A stretch of 64,000 nt of DNA from Bacillus haynesii. GTDB lineage: Bacteria; Bacillota; Bacilli; Bacillales; Bacillaceae. Of the stretch, positions 34,695 to 44,574 are shown piece after piece. The notes under the pieces were generated by a model. That model ran no database searches. It was not told the origin of the DNA and saw only the letters and a list, made by a program, of their open reading frames with translations. The translations under genes and the position numbers were made by a program. Location: contig NZ_MRBL01000003.1 of NCBI RefSeq assembly GCF_001969855.1, positions 1 through 64,000 of the forward strand. The letters are read 5' to 3'. The first letter of the stretch is position 1, and the number at the start of each line of letters is the position of its first letter.

Positions 34695-35072
34695 TTGACA
34701 AGCACCGACGATTACATGCTCTTAACGACTTATTATCAGCTTTTGTTTACGATTGAAGAGGGGTTTTGCTATTTAATAGAAGCGAATCAAGATTTGGCGA
34801 AGACAGAAGGAGAGCGGATTTTTAATGATTTAATCTATGCTTTTTTTCAGTTGGATTCGTCGCACGCTGTTTTGCTGTCGATTTTGGAGACAAGCTGTGC
34901 CAAATCTTCGATTCGCTTTTTTGACAGAGTTTTCCGTGAGTTTGACAGCTTGATTTACTACAATTATCCGTCTGCTGAATTTCAGCATGACTTAACCCAT
35001 CATTTTTTACCGCTTTACCGAGAATGGATGAACACGATCCACCAATGCATGAAACCTTACGTCATCCATTAA
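34695..35072 (+). CDS. Unrecognised protein, last gene of the fliD operon
   Basis: 125 aa from TTG 34695, 6 bp after TAGGTGAT; GTG 34686 touching the fliT stop would add three residues. I do not recognise it. It is mostly helical, aromatic and acidic: DYMLLTTYYQLLFTIEEGFCYLIEANQDLAK, IFNDLIYAFFQLDSSHAVLLSIL, IRFFDRVFREFDSLIYYNY and LPLYREWMNTIHQCMKPY. No signal peptide or membrane segment. As I recall, fliT is followed directly by hpf in B. subtilis. Position, coupling and a downstream terminator suggest a role with FliS/FliT/FliD, for example another chaperone; this is inference. Confidence 0.75.
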   Translation: MTSTDDYMLLTTYYQLLFTIEEGFCYLIEANQDLAKTEGERIFNDLIYAFFQLDSSHAVLLSILETSCAKSSIRFFDRVFREFDSLIYYNYPSAEFQHDLTHHFLPLYREWMNTIHQCMKPYVIH

Positions 35073-35118
35073 TGGCATACATCTGACCGGCTTGTGCAGG
35101 TGTATGCCATATTTTTTA
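35073..35118 (+). terminator. Terminator of the fliD operon
   Basis: TGGCATACA (35073-35081) and TGTATGCCA (35101-35109) form a perfect 9-bp stem with a 19-nt loop, then TATTTTTT. It overlaps the end of the preceding gene by its stop region. Confidence 0.8.
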
Positions 35119-35239
35119 TAAAACAAAAGTGGCGTTCTGATTTTATTCGCATGTGAATATATTTAAGATTTAATAAAGGGGGTCAGCTGGCAGGAGACAA
35201 TCTTCGTCAAAATTCACGGATTTTTCACATAATTTTTAC

Positions 35240-35274
35240 GTTTATGCAGGAATTCAGCAGGGAAAAGACGAAAT
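35240..35274 (+). promoter_or_regulatory. Overlapping sigma-B and sigma-H promoters of hpf (candidates)
   Basis: Sigma-B reading: GTTTAT (35240-35245), 14 bp, GGGAAA (35260-35265). Sigma-H reading: AGGAATT (35248-35254), 12 bp, GACGAAAT (35267-35274). Both stand 37-70 bp before the gene. B. subtilis yvyD (hpf) is known to use both factors. Confidence 0.6.
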
Positions 35275-35313
35275 GTATTTACATATCCTTAATATAAAGG
35301 AGGCGTTCTTTTG

Positions 35314-35874
35314 ATGGAGTACAACGTCAGAGGAGAAAACATTGAGGTAACACCAGCGTTAAGAGAACACGTCGAGAAGAAAATTGGAAAGCTTGAGCGT
35401 TATTTTGAAAATAACGTTGATGCAATTGTTCACGTCAACTTAAAATTCTATAATGATCAGGAATCGAAGGTGGAAGTGACAATTCCAATGACAGACCTCT
35501 CTCTCCGTGCGGAAGTTCACCACGAAGATATGTACAATGCAATCGATCTCGCAACGAACAAACTGGAACGTCAAATACGCAAGCATAAAACAAAAGTTAA
35601 CCGGAAATTCCGCGAAAAAGGTTCTCCGAAGTATGTTTTTGCCGAGGGAAACGGCATCGGAACGGCCGTGCAGGATGACATTGAAGATGAACAGCCGCAG
35701 GTTGTCCGTCAAAAGCGCTTTAATTTAAAACCGATGGATAATGAAGAAGCGATTTTACAAATGAATATGCTTGGACACAGCTTCTTTGTATTCACGAACG
35801 CCGAAACCAATCTGACCAATGTGGTCTACCGAAGAAACGACGGAAAATACGGTTTGATCGAGCCGAACGAATAA
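35314..35874 (+). CDS. hpf: HPF (YvyD), long hibernation-promoting factor
   Basis: 186 aa from ATG 35314 (TTG 35311 is one codon earlier), after AAAGGAGG. The N-terminal S30AE domain (MEYNVRGENIEVTPALREHVE, KKIGKLERYF, AEVHHEDMYNAIDLATNKLERQIRKHKTK) binds the decoding centre. The C-terminal domain, VVRQKRFNLKPMDNEEAILQMN and FVFTNAETNLTNVVYRRNDGKYGLIE, makes 100S ribosome dimers. It protects ribosomes in stationary phase or stress, fitting the sigma-B/H promoter region upstream. Terminator follows; secA is next. Confidence 0.96.
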   Translation: MEYNVRGENIEVTPALREHVEKKIGKLERYFENNVDAIVHVNLKFYNDQESKVEVTIPMTDLSLRAEVHHEDMYNAIDLATNKLERQIRKHKTKVNRKFREKGSPKYVFAEGNGIGTAVQDDIEDEQPQVVRQKRFNLKPMDNEEAILQMNMLGHSFFVFTNAETNLTNVVYRRNDGKYGLIEPNE

Positions 35875-35884
35875 ATATATCAAG

Positions 35885-35918
35885 TCCCCTCCCGGATCTT
35901 CCGCAGAGGGGATTTTTT
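35885..35918 (+). terminator. Intrinsic terminator of hpf
   Basis: TCCCCTC (35885-35891) and GAGGGGA (35906-35912) form a stem, followed by a T run. Confidence 0.75.
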
Positions 35919-36034
35919 CCGTTTCCCCGCGGTAAATTGTTTGGAAATGACAAAAGGTATGATATGATATTGCATATATAAAAATTACTGTTTACTCATA
36001 CTTAAACAAGGAAATTAAAGAGGAGCGTTATTCT

Positions 36035-38560
36035 ATGCTTGGAATTTTAAATAAAGTGTTTGATCCGACAAAACGCACGCTCAGCCGTTATGAAAAGAAA
36101 GCGAACGAGATTGATGCGCTCAAGGCAGATATAGAGAAGCTTTCAGACGAAGCTTTGAAACAAAAGACGATCGAGTTCAAAGAGCGTCTTGAAAAAGGCG
36201 AAACGGTTGACGATCTTTTGGTTGAAGCGTTTGCTGTTGTCAGGGAAGCTTCCCGGCGCGTGACAGGCATGTTCCCGTTTAAGGTTCAGCTGATGGGGGG
36301 CGTGGCCCTTCATGAAGGGAACATTGCTGAAATGAAAACGGGGGAAGGTAAAACGCTGACTTCCACAATGCCCGTTTACTTGAACGCTCTGTCAGGGAAA
36401 GGCGTTCACATCGTGACGGTCAACGAATACCTGGCGAGCCGCGATGCTGAAGAGATGGGGAAAATCTATGAATTTCTCGGGCTGACAGTCGGCTTAAACC
36501 TGAACAGCCTGTCTAAAGAAGAGAAGCGCGAAGCCTATGCAGCAGATATTACGTATTCTACGAATAATGAGCTTGGCTTTGACTACTTGCGCGACAACAT
36601 GGTGCTTTATAAAGAGCAGATGGTTCAGCGTCCGCTTCATTTTGCGGTCATTGATGAAGTCGACTCCATTTTGGTCGATGAAGCGAGAACGCCGCTCATC
36701 ATTTCTGGACAAGCGGCAAAATCCACTAAGCTTTACGTTCAGGCCAATGCGTTTGTCCGCACGCTAAAAGCGGACCAGGACTACACATACGATGTGAAAA
36801 CAAAAGGCGTTCAGCTGACTGAAGAGGGGATGACAAAAGCCGAAAAGGCGTTTGGCATCGAAAACTTGTTTGACGTCCGCCATGTCGCCTTAAACCATCA
36901 TATTGCCCAGGCGCTGAAAGCCCATGCGGCGATGCATAAAGACGTCGATTACGTCGTCGAAGAAGGACAGGTCGTTATCGTCGACTCTTTCACAGGCCGT
37001 CTGATGAAAGGCCGTCGCTACAGCGACGGACTCCACCAGGCGATTGAAGCGAAGGAAGGCCTTGAGATCCAAAATGAGAGCATGACGCTCGCGACGATCA
37101 CCTTCCAGAACTATTTCCGTATGTATGAAAAATTAGCCGGAATGACGGGTACGGCAAAAACGGAAGAAGAAGAATTCCGCAACATCTACAACATGCAGGT
37201 TGTAACGATTCCGACCAACAAGCCGATCGCCCGCGATGACCGCCCGGATTTAATTTACCGGAGCATGGAAGGGAAATTTAAAGCTGTCGCAGAGGATGTC
37301 GCCCAGCGCTATATGGTCGGCCAGCCGGTTCTTGTCGGAACGGTTGCGGTAGAAACATCTGAATTGATCTCAAAGCTGCTTAAAAATAAAGGAATTCCGC
37401 ATCAGGTGTTGAACGCGAAAAACCACGAGCGGGAAGCTCAGATTATCGAAGATGCCGGGCAAAAAGGCGCGGTCACCATCGCGACGAACATGGCGGGACG
37501 CGGTACGGACATCAAGCTTGGCGAAGGTGTAAAAGAGCTTGGCGGACTGGCCGTCATCGGTACGGAGCGCCATGAATCACGGCGGATTGACAACCAGCTG
37601 CGCGGACGTTCAGGCCGTCAGGGGGACCCTGGTATCACCCAATTTTATCTGTCCATGGAAGACGAATTAATGAAACGCTTCGGCGCAGAACGGACGATGG
37701 CGATGCTTGACCGCTTCGGAATGGACGATTCGACGCCGATTCAGAGCAAGATGGTTTCAAGAGCGGTCGAATCTTCACAGAAGCGTGTGGAAGGCAACAA
37801 CTTTGATGCCCGTAAGCAGCTTCTGCAATACGATGACGTGCTTCGTCAGCAGCGTGAAGTCATCTATAAACAGCGCTTTGAGGTCATCGATTCCGATAAC
37901 CTCCGCTCGATCGTCGAAAATATGATTAAAGCTTCACTTGAGCGGGCTGTTGCTTCATACACGCCGAAGGAAGATCTCCCAGAAGAGTGGAATCTTGACG
38001 GCCTTGTCGAGCTTGTAAATGCGAATTTCCTTGATGAGGGCGGAGTGGAGAAAAGCGACATTTTCGGAAAAGAGCCTGAGGAGATCACAGAGCTCATTTA
38101 CGACCGCATCAAGACGAAGTACGATGAGAAAGAAGAGCGCTACGGCACTGAACAAATGCGCGAATTTGAGAAAGTCATCGTTCTCCGCGAAGTCGATACG
38201 AAATGGATGGATCACATCGATGCGATGGATCAGCTGCGGCAAGGAATTCATCTGCGCGCTTACGCTCAGACAAACCCGCTCCGCGAGTATCAGATGGAAG
38301 GCTTTGCAATGTTTGAAAACATGATCGCGGCCATCGAAGATGATGTAGCCAAATTCGTCATGAAGGCTGAAATCGAAAATAACCTTGAGCGCGAAGAGGT
38401 TATTCAAGGACAGACGACAGCCCATCAGCCGAAAGAAGGCGATGAGGAAAAACAAGCGAAGAAAAAACCGGTCCGCAAAGCGGTGGATATTGGACGCAAT
38501 GATCCATGCTACTGCGGAAGCGGAAAAAAATATAAAAACTGCTGCGGAAGAACAGAATAA
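36035..38560 (+). CDS. secA: SecA, preprotein translocase ATPase
   Basis: 841 aa from ATG 36035. NBD1: [36 protein letters not shown] start with Walker A (ETKTGEGKT type, about residue 103) and [13 protein letters not shown] (about 208). The substrate-binding part is inserted at about 220-370. NBD2 has [23 protein letters not shown] and [10 protein letters not shown]. Helical wing/scaffold 560-780. The C-terminal zinc-binding tail [13 protein letters not shown] binds SecB/ribosome in other bacteria. SecA drives export through SecYEG. It precedes prfB by 62 bp, in the order known from B. subtilis. Confidence 0.98.
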   Translation: MLGILNKVFDPTKRTLSRYEKKANEIDALKADIEKLSDEALKQKTIEFKERLEKGETVDDLLVEAFAVVREASRRVTGMFPFKVQLMGGVALHEGNIAEMKTGEGKTLTSTMPVYLNALSGKGVHIVTVNEYLASRDAEEMGKIYEFLGLTVGLNLNSLSKEEKREAYAADITYSTNNELGFDYLRDNMVLYKEQMVQRPLHFAVIDEVDSILVDEARTPLIISGQAAKSTKLYVQANAFVRTLKADQDYTYDVKTKGVQLTEEGMTKAEKAFGIENLFDVRHVALNHHIAQALKAHAAMHKDVDYVVEEGQVVIVDSFTGRLMKGRRYSDGLHQAIEAKEGLEIQNESMTLATITFQNYFRMYEKLAGMTGTAKTEEEEFRNIYNMQVVTIPTNKPIARDDRPDLIYRSMEGKFKAVAEDVAQRYMVGQPVLVGTVAVETSELISKLLKNKGIPHQVLNAKNHEREAQIIEDAGQKGAVTIATNMAGRGTDIKLGEGVKELGGLAVIGTERHESRRIDNQLRGRSGRQGDPGITQFYLSMEDELMKRFGAERTMAMLDRFGMDDSTPIQSKMVSRAVESSQKRVEGNNFDARKQLLQYDDVLRQQREVIYKQRFEVIDSDNLRSIVENMIKASLERAVASYTPKEDLPEEWNLDGLVELVNANFLDEGGVEKSDIFGKEPEEITELIYDRIKTKYDEKEERYGTEQMREFEKVIVLREVDTKWMDHIDAMDQLRQGIHLRAYAQTNPLREYQMEGFAMFENMIAAIEDDVAKFVMKAEIENNLEREEVIQGQTTAHQPKEGDEEKQAKKKPVRKAVDIGRNDPCYCGSGKKYKNCCGRTE

Positions 38561-38622
38561 AAAGAGGTGCTAGCCTCTTTTTATTTTGAACCGGCTGAAA
38601 TATTTGATGAGGTGAAAGAATA

Positions 38623-39724
<1,102 letters not shown>

Positions 39725-39734
39725 AATTGTAGAA

Positions 39735-39768
39735 AGGCACATCCATATTATGCGGATGTGTCTTTTTT
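39735..39768 (+). terminator. Intrinsic terminator of prfB
   Basis: GCACATCC and GGATGTGT (with flanking G-C pairing) form a stem around ATATTATGC, followed by seven T. Confidence 0.8.
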
Positions 39769-39861
39769 TGCGGGTAAATCTCCTGGATATGTACAGCCTA
39801 AACCTTAAAAAGCTTTGTCCCTCTGCCGCTTTATCCGTTTAATACGTTATTTGGCTGTTAT

Positions 39862-39889
39862 TTACTTACAATAAGCTAAATGCTATACT
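39862..39889 (+). promoter_or_regulatory. Probable sigma-A promoter of yvjA
   Basis: TTACTT (39862-39867), 16 bp, TATACT (39884-39889) with a TGC extended -10 directly before it, 37 bp upstream of the ATG. Confidence 0.5.
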
Positions 39890-39925
39890 CTCGATTGGTA
39901 ACGAATCGTGCGGGGGATGACAGGT

Positions 39926-40780
39926 ATGAATATGGACAAAAAGAAATATCAATTGTTTACGGCGCTGCGTGACTACGGCTATATCCTATTTGGATCAGCC
40001 GTCGTCGCTGTGACATTTAATATGTTTTTGCTTCCCAACCGGATTGCAGCCGGCGGCGTCAGCGGCATCAGCACCATTTTGCAATCGTTCGGCTTTGAAG
40101 CCGCCTATGTGCAATGGGCATTTAATATTCCTTTATTTATTGCCGGGGTTCTCATACTCGGAGGAAAATTCGGCATCAAGACGCTTGTAGGGTCTGTTTT
40201 TCTCCCGTTTGTCGTATATGTGACGCGGGACATTGCTCCGGCGACAGAGAATCCGCTCTTAGCTGCCATTTTCGGCGGTGTCGGCATCGGAGTTGGAATC
40301 GGGATGGTCTTTCTCGGAAGGGGCTCGACAGGCGGCACTGCGCTGGCTGCGCAAATCATTCATAAGTACACCGGGCTGTCGCAAGGCAAATGTTTAGCGC
40401 TGATCGACGGAACGATCGTCCTGTCTGCGATGTTTGTTTTTAACATCGAACAGGGATTGTATGCGATGCTTGGCGTTTATATATCAAGCAAAACCATCGA
40501 TATTATCCAGGTCGGATTGAACCGTTCTAAAATGGCGATGATCATTACCAGCCGGGAAGAGGAAGTCCGACATGCGGTACTGAATAAAATCGACAGGGGG
40601 ATTACGAAAATATCAGCGGTCGGAGGCTATACAGATGATGAGCGGCCCATTCTGATGTGCGTGGTCGGCCAGACCGAGTTCACAAAGCTGAAACAACTCG
40701 TGAAACACATTGATGAGTCTGCATTTGTCATTGCGATGGATGCTTCAGAGGTGCTTGGCGAGGGTTTTAAACGCGCGTAA
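39926..40780 (+). CDS. yvjA: YitT-family membrane protein YvjA
   Basis: 284 aa from ATG 39926, 7 bp after GGGGGA; a GTG at 39908 overlaps that site. Five or six membrane segments in the first 180 residues (IAAGGVSGISTILQSFGFEA, IGMVFLGRGSTGGTALAAQI), then a soluble C-terminal DUF2179 domain with ISSKTIDIIQVGLNRSKMAMII, YTDDERPILMCVVGQTEFTKLKQLV and VIAMDASEVLGEGF. Function unknown; transport is a guess. cccB follows 48 bp later. Confidence 0.9.
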   Translation: MNMDKKKYQLFTALRDYGYILFGSAVVAVTFNMFLLPNRIAAGGVSGISTILQSFGFEAAYVQWAFNIPLFIAGVLILGGKFGIKTLVGSVFLPFVVYVTRDIAPATENPLLAAIFGGVGIGVGIGMVFLGRGSTGGTALAAQIIHKYTGLSQGKCLALIDGTIVLSAMFVFNIEQGLYAMLGVYISSKTIDIIQVGLNRSKMAMIITSREEEVRHAVLNKIDRGITKISAVGGYTDDERPILMCVVGQTEFTKLKQLVKHIDESAFVIAMDASEVLGEGFKRA

Positions 40781-40828
40781 TCGAGGTTATAATAAAGGTT
40801 GACTTGTTAAAGGAGCTGACTTAAAAAA

Positions 40829-41155
40829 ATGAAAATGAAGCTGTTTACTCTGTTTATGGCTGTTTCTTTTGTGCTGGCTGCCTGCGGCGGCAATAACAAC
40901 GAAAGCAAAGAGAAAAACACAGGCGGGCAAGCAACTGCAACGGACGGGGAAGAGATTTACCAGCAAAACTGCACAGGCTGCCACGGTAAGGATTTGGCCG
41001 GCGGTTCCGCCCCGAGCTTGAAGGAAGTTGGCGGCAAGTATAAGGAAGGCGAAATTAAGGACATTGTAGTCAACGGCCGCGGCGGAATGCCTGGCAATCT
41101 TGTAGACGAAAAAGAAGCTGAAGCGGTCGCCAAGTGGCTTTCAGAGAAAAAATAA
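40829..41155 (+). CDS. cccB: Cytochrome c-551 lipoprotein CccB
   Basis: 108 aa. Lipoprotein signal ending VLAACGG, so it is tethered to the outer membrane face by a diacylglyceryl-Cys. A single haem c site is CTGCHG, with the distal Met probably in GGRGGMPGN. It carries electrons near cytochrome oxidase. The linker between lipid and haem domain (NNNESKEKNTGGQATATDGE) is flexible. Followed by a strong terminator. Confidence 0.94.
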   Translation: MKMKLFTLFMAVSFVLAACGGNNNESKEKNTGGQATATDGEEIYQQNCTGCHGKDLAGGSAPSLKEVGGKYKEGEIKDIVVNGRGGMPGNLVDEKEAEAVAKWLSEKK

Positions 41156-41182
41156 GCATGCCTTGCCGGTCAGGAGACGAAG

Positions 41183-41222
41183 AGAACCTTCTTCACATTC
41201 AGGTGAAAAAGGTTCTTTTTTT
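41183..41222 (+). terminator. Intrinsic terminator of cccB
   Basis: AGAACCTT (41183-41190) with AAGGTTCT (41209-41216); inner TTCAC/GTGAA also pairs. A long T run follows. Confidence 0.85.
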
Positions 41223-41234
41223 GTTCAAAAGGTC

Positions 41235-41292
41235 TTTTGGCCTATTGAAAAACCGAGACAAACAAGTTCTTTTGTCTCAAAAAAGGCCCAAA
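41235..41292. repeat. Nested inverted repeats in the cccB-ftsE gap
   Basis: Outer arms TTTTGGCCT (41235-41243) and AGGCCCAAA (41284-41292) with one bulge; inner arms GAGACAAA (41255-41262) and TTTGTCTC (41271-41278), perfect. No protein frame of note. The 350-bp gap (41156-41505) otherwise holds the cccB terminator, a perfect TATAAT near 41383 without a good -35, and the ftsE leader. Confidence 0.5.
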
Positions 41293-41505
41293 GTACAAAT
41301 TTTTTGTCTGATTTTGCGTTTTTCCTATAACTTAGGTCGGCATTGAAACAAAACTGTAATATCATTTTGTCTAATCTTGACGTATAATGGGTGTTGTTGA
41401 AAAAGGGCTTGAATCAATACCATTTATCGTGAAATTAGCAGGACACAAAACGACATGCCCTTTCGAAGAGTATGACCGTATAAACATAAAAGATTAGGTG
41501 ATTAC

Positions 41506-42192
41506 ATGATCGAAATAAAAGATGTATATAAGACTTATTCCAACGGGGTCTCGGCGCTGAACGGAATAAGCATCTCTATATATCCCGGGGAATTTGTTTA
41601 TGTTGTAGGACCGAGCGGAGCAGGGAAATCAACCTTCATTAAAATGATTTACCGCGAAGAAAAGCCTTCCAAAGGGAAGATTGTCATAAACAATAAAAAT
41701 TTGGCGCAGCTCAAAGAAAAAGAGATACCTTTCATCAGAAGGAAAATCGGCGTTGTATTCCAAGACTTTAAACTGCTGCCGAAGCTGACGGTGTTTGAAA
41801 ATGTTGCATTTGCTTTAGAGGTCATTGGGGAGCGCCCAGAGGTGATCAGAAAAAAAGTGCTTGAAGTGCTTGATCTTGTCCAGCTGAAGCACAAAGCAAG
41901 GCAATTTCCTGATCAGCTGTCCGGGGGAGAACAGCAACGGGTTTCAATTGCACGGTCAATCGTCAACGACCCTGATGTCGTGATCGCTGACGAGCCGACG
42001 GGAAACCTTGACCCTGAGACGTCTTTGGAAATCATGAAGACGCTCGAAGAAATCAACAACCGCGGAACAACAGTCGTTATGGCGACTCATAACAAAGAAA
42101 TCGTAAACACCATGAAGAAACGGGTCATCGCAATCGAAGACGGGGTCATTGTGCGTGATGAAGCTAGAGGGGAGTATGGTTCTTATGATTAG
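41506..42192 (+). CDS. ftsE: FtsE, ATPase of the FtsEX complex
   Basis: 228 aa ABC ATPase. Walker A GPSGAGKST, Q-loop VVFQDF, signature LSGGEQQRVSIARS, Walker B DVVIADEPTGNLD and the switch His in MATHNKE. With FtsX it forms a mechanotransducer that regulates peptidoglycan hydrolases, CwlO in B. subtilis. ftsX overlaps its end by 8 bp. The M23 peptidase gene after ftsX is a candidate client. Confidence 0.97.
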   Translation: MIEIKDVYKTYSNGVSALNGISISIYPGEFVYVVGPSGAGKSTFIKMIYREEKPSKGKIVINNKNLAQLKEKEIPFIRRKIGVVFQDFKLLPKLTVFENVAFALEVIGERPEVIRKKVLEVLDLVQLKHKARQFPDQLSGGEQQRVSIARSIVNDPDVVIADEPTGNLDPETSLEIMKTLEEINNRGTTVVMATHNKEIVNTMKKRVIAIEDGVIVRDEARGEYGSYD

Positions 42193-43075
42193 AACTCTCG
42201 GACGGCATTTGCGCGAGAGCTTAAAATCTCTCGGGAGAAACGCGTGGATGACTTTCGCATCCATCAGTGCTGTAACTGTTACACTTATCTTGGTCGGCGT
42301 ATTCTTAGTCATCATGCTGAACGTATACAATATGACATTAAAAGCCGAACAAGAAGTCGAAGTCAAAGTACTGGTTGACTTGACGGCCAACCAGGATCAA
42401 AAAAATACATTGGAAAAAGAAATTAAACAAATACCGGAAATCAGCAGTGTCAAATACTCATCTAAAGATGAAGAGCTTAAAAGTCTGAAAGACAGCTTTG
42501 GAGAAGACGGGAAATTCTTTGCGATGTTCGAGCAGGAAAATCCGCTGAACGATGCGTTTGTCGTCAAAACAACAGACCCTCAAGATACGCCGAAAGCTGC
42601 CAAGAAGCTTGAAAAGCTGACCAACGTCTATAAGGTGACATACGGGCAGGAGCAGGTTGACCGCCTGTTTAAAATAAGCAATGTCGCCAAAGTAATCGGG
42701 ATTGCATTGGTCATCGGACTGCTGTTTACGGCGATGTTTTTAATTTCGAATACGATCAAAATTACGATTTTTGCGAGACGCAAAGAAATCGAGATTATGA
42801 AACTTGTAGGCGCGACAAACTGGTTTATTCGCTGGCCTTTCTTCATTGAAGGTTTGCTCTTGGGCGTATGCGGTTCTATCATTCCGATCGCTATTTTGCT
42901 CGGAACGTATCATCATGCCGTTCAGTGGATCGCTCCGAAAGTTCAGGGCACATTCATACAGCTCTTGCCGTACAATCCGTTCGTCTTCCAGATTTCAGCG
43001 ATTTTGGTGCTGATTGGAGCCGTTATCGGTGTATGGGGAAGCTTGATGTCGATTCGCAAATTCTTAAAAGTTTAA
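42185..43075 (+). CDS. ftsX: FtsX, membrane subunit of the FtsEX complex
   Basis: 296 aa from ATG 42185, the B. subtilis length; starts upstream within ftsE were not used. One membrane segment at about 22-45, a large outside domain (about 50-170, EQEVEVKVLVDLTANQDQKNTL, SSVKYSSKDEELKSLKDSFGE), then three membrane segments with IEIMKLVGATNWFIRWPFFIEG and the FtsX permease fold. The outside loop is where client hydrolases dock. It passes ATP-driven changes from FtsE to the wall. Confidence 0.97.
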   Translation: MIRTLGRHLRESLKSLGRNAWMTFASISAVTVTLILVGVFLVIMLNVYNMTLKAEQEVEVKVLVDLTANQDQKNTLEKEIKQIPEISSVKYSSKDEELKSLKDSFGEDGKFFAMFEQENPLNDAFVVKTTDPQDTPKAAKKLEKLTNVYKVTYGQEQVDRLFKISNVAKVIGIALVIGLLFTAMFLISNTIKITIFARRKEIEIMKLVGATNWFIRWPFFIEGLLLGVCGSIIPIAILLGTYHHAVQWIAPKVQGTFIQLLPYNPFVFQISAILVLIGAVIGVWGSLMSIRKFLKV

Positions 43076-43167
43076 ACCGGCGCTTTCGCCGGTTGTATCA
43101 TGTTTAAAGCTGGGATGCCTGCAAAGCGCCGGGCACCCTTGATTCTGAAGGCAAGGAGGAACCAAGG

Positions 43168-44418
43168 TTGAAAAGAAAGCTTATGACGCTGGGGCTGACC
43201 GCTGTGCTCGGATTGTCGGCAGTGCTGATCCCCCTAAAAAGCAACCATGCTTTAGCTTATGAAGACTTGGAGAAAAAAAAGAGCGACGTCCAAAACAAAA
43301 AATCTGAAAACGAGTCAAAGCTCGAAAAAAAGAAACAGGAGCTTTCAGAGCTTGAATCAAAGGAAGCGAGCCTGAAAAGCGAGATCGAGAAAATCGACCG
43401 TCAAATGACGAACACGAATGAAAAGCTGGAAAAGAAAAATGAAGAAATCAATCAAACAAAGAAAAGCATCGAAGAGCTGAAAAAGCAAATCAAAAAGCTT
43501 AAAGAAAAGATTGAGAAACGCAATAAAATATTGAAAGACCGGGTTCGCTCCATGCAGGAAAACGGCGGTTCCGTTCAATACATAGACGTGCTTCTCGGCT
43601 CGAAAAGTTTTGGAGATTTCATCAGCCGCGCGGGTGCGGTTTCGACAATTGTTGAAGCTGATAAAGATTTGATGGAAGAACAAAAGCGCGATCTTCAGCT
43701 TGTTGAGGAAAAGGAAACAAAGCTGAGCAAGGACCTTGAAAGCCTTGAAAAAGCGCTTAAAGACCTTGAAGATTTAAAAAAGACGCTCGACAAGCAGCAA
43801 AAAGAAAAAGCAAACGTCATGAAAAAAGTGAAGCAAGATAAAGATCACGCACATGAAGAACTTGGTTCACTCGAAAATGAAGCAGAAATTTTAAAGCGTC
43901 AGAATGAAGCGATCAAAGCCGAAGAGGCGCATCGGAAAAAGCAGGAAGCTGAAGCGAGCCGCCAGGCTTCAAGCGGTCGATCGGAAGCCACTTCATCTAA
44001 ACCGTCGGCACCAAGCAGCTCAGGTTTTATCCGCCCTGCTTCCGGCGCATTTACTTCCGGATTCGGAAAGCGTTCGCTTGGGAATCACTTTGGTGTAGAT
44101 ATCGCCAAGCGCGGTTCAGGCGTTCCGATTTATGCGGCAGCCGCCGGAACCGTCTATAACGCCCATTACTCGTCCAGCTACGGCAATGTTGTGTTTATTA
44201 CCCATAACATCAACGGGCAAACATATCAGACGGTCTACGCTCACATGTCTTCAATTAAAGTGCAGACAGGCCAGCGTGTTGAACAGGGACAAGTGATCGG
44301 AACAATGGGAAATACAGGTCAATCCTACGGGCAGCATCTTCACTTTGAAATTCATAAAGGCCTTTGGAACAACGCGAAATCCAATGCTGTTGACCCGGCC
44401 AATTATATACCGCTTTAA
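43168..44418 (+). CDS. EnvC-like coiled-coil M23 peptidase downstream of ftsEX
   Basis: 416 aa from TTG 43168 after AAGGAGG. Signal peptide to about NHALAYE. Long Lys/Glu coiled coil at about 30-245 (KSENESKLEKKKQELSELES, KKQIKKLKEKIEKRNKILK), a Ser-rich linker, and an M23/LytM domain from about 290. Zinc ligands look intact: GNHFGVDIA (His, Asp) and GQHLHFEI (His). So it should be active, unlike E. coli EnvC. The layout is that of EnvC, which FtsEX controls. B. subtilis 168 has no M23 gene here as far as I recall. Ends at a terminator. Confidence 0.9.
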   Translation: MKRKLMTLGLTAVLGLSAVLIPLKSNHALAYEDLEKKKSDVQNKKSENESKLEKKKQELSELESKEASLKSEIEKIDRQMTNTNEKLEKKNEEINQTKKSIEELKKQIKKLKEKIEKRNKILKDRVRSMQENGGSVQYIDVLLGSKSFGDFISRAGAVSTIVEADKDLMEEQKRDLQLVEEKETKLSKDLESLEKALKDLEDLKKTLDKQQKEKANVMKKVKQDKDHAHEELGSLENEAEILKRQNEAIKAEEAHRKKQEAEASRQASSGRSEATSSKPSAPSSSGFIRPASGAFTSGFGKRSLGNHFGVDIAKRGSGVPIYAAAAGTVYNAHYSSSYGNVVFITHNINGQTYQTVYAHMSSIKVQTGQRVEQGQVIGTMGNTGQSYGQHLHFEIHKGLWNNAKSNAVDPANYIPL

Positions 44419-44423
44419 AAATG

Positions 44424-44463
44424 AAAGCCGATTCGTCCAGAAATGGACCGAATCGGCTTTTTA
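44424..44463 (+). terminator. Intrinsic terminator of the M23 gene
   Basis: AAAGCCGATTCG (44424-44435) and CGAATCGGCTTT (44449-44460) form a perfect 12-bp stem, with T following. Confidence 0.85.
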
Positions 44464-44496
44464 TCATTCAAACAAGGGTTTTCCCAACATTTATTC

Positions 44497-44525
44497 TTGT
44501 CAGAAAATAACACAAGGTATAGAAT
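44497..44525 (+). promoter_or_regulatory. Sigma-A promoter of the dehydrogenase gene
   Basis: TTGTCA (44497-44502), exactly 17 bp, TAGAAT (44520-44525). Transcription would begin near 44532, so the correct start is ATG 44575 and not any earlier codon. Confidence 0.65.
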
Positions 44526-44537
44526 GAAAGTGACATC

Positions 44538-44552
44538 TGTCGACAGTCGACA
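44538..44552. promoter_or_regulatory. Perfect palindrome TGTCGAC-A-GTCGACA, operator candidate
   Basis: Seven-base arms exactly mirror each other around one A. It lies just after the predicted transcription start and 22 bp before the ATG, the place for a repressor. No regulator gene is adjacent. Confidence 0.6.
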
Positions 44553-44574
44553 ATTTGAAATAGGGGATGATCCA

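Noticed and set aside
44443-44574. N-terminal extension of the dehydrogenase
   Set aside because: It would run through the M23 terminator, the promoter and the palindrome; ATG 44575 has a good ribosome site and fits the family start.
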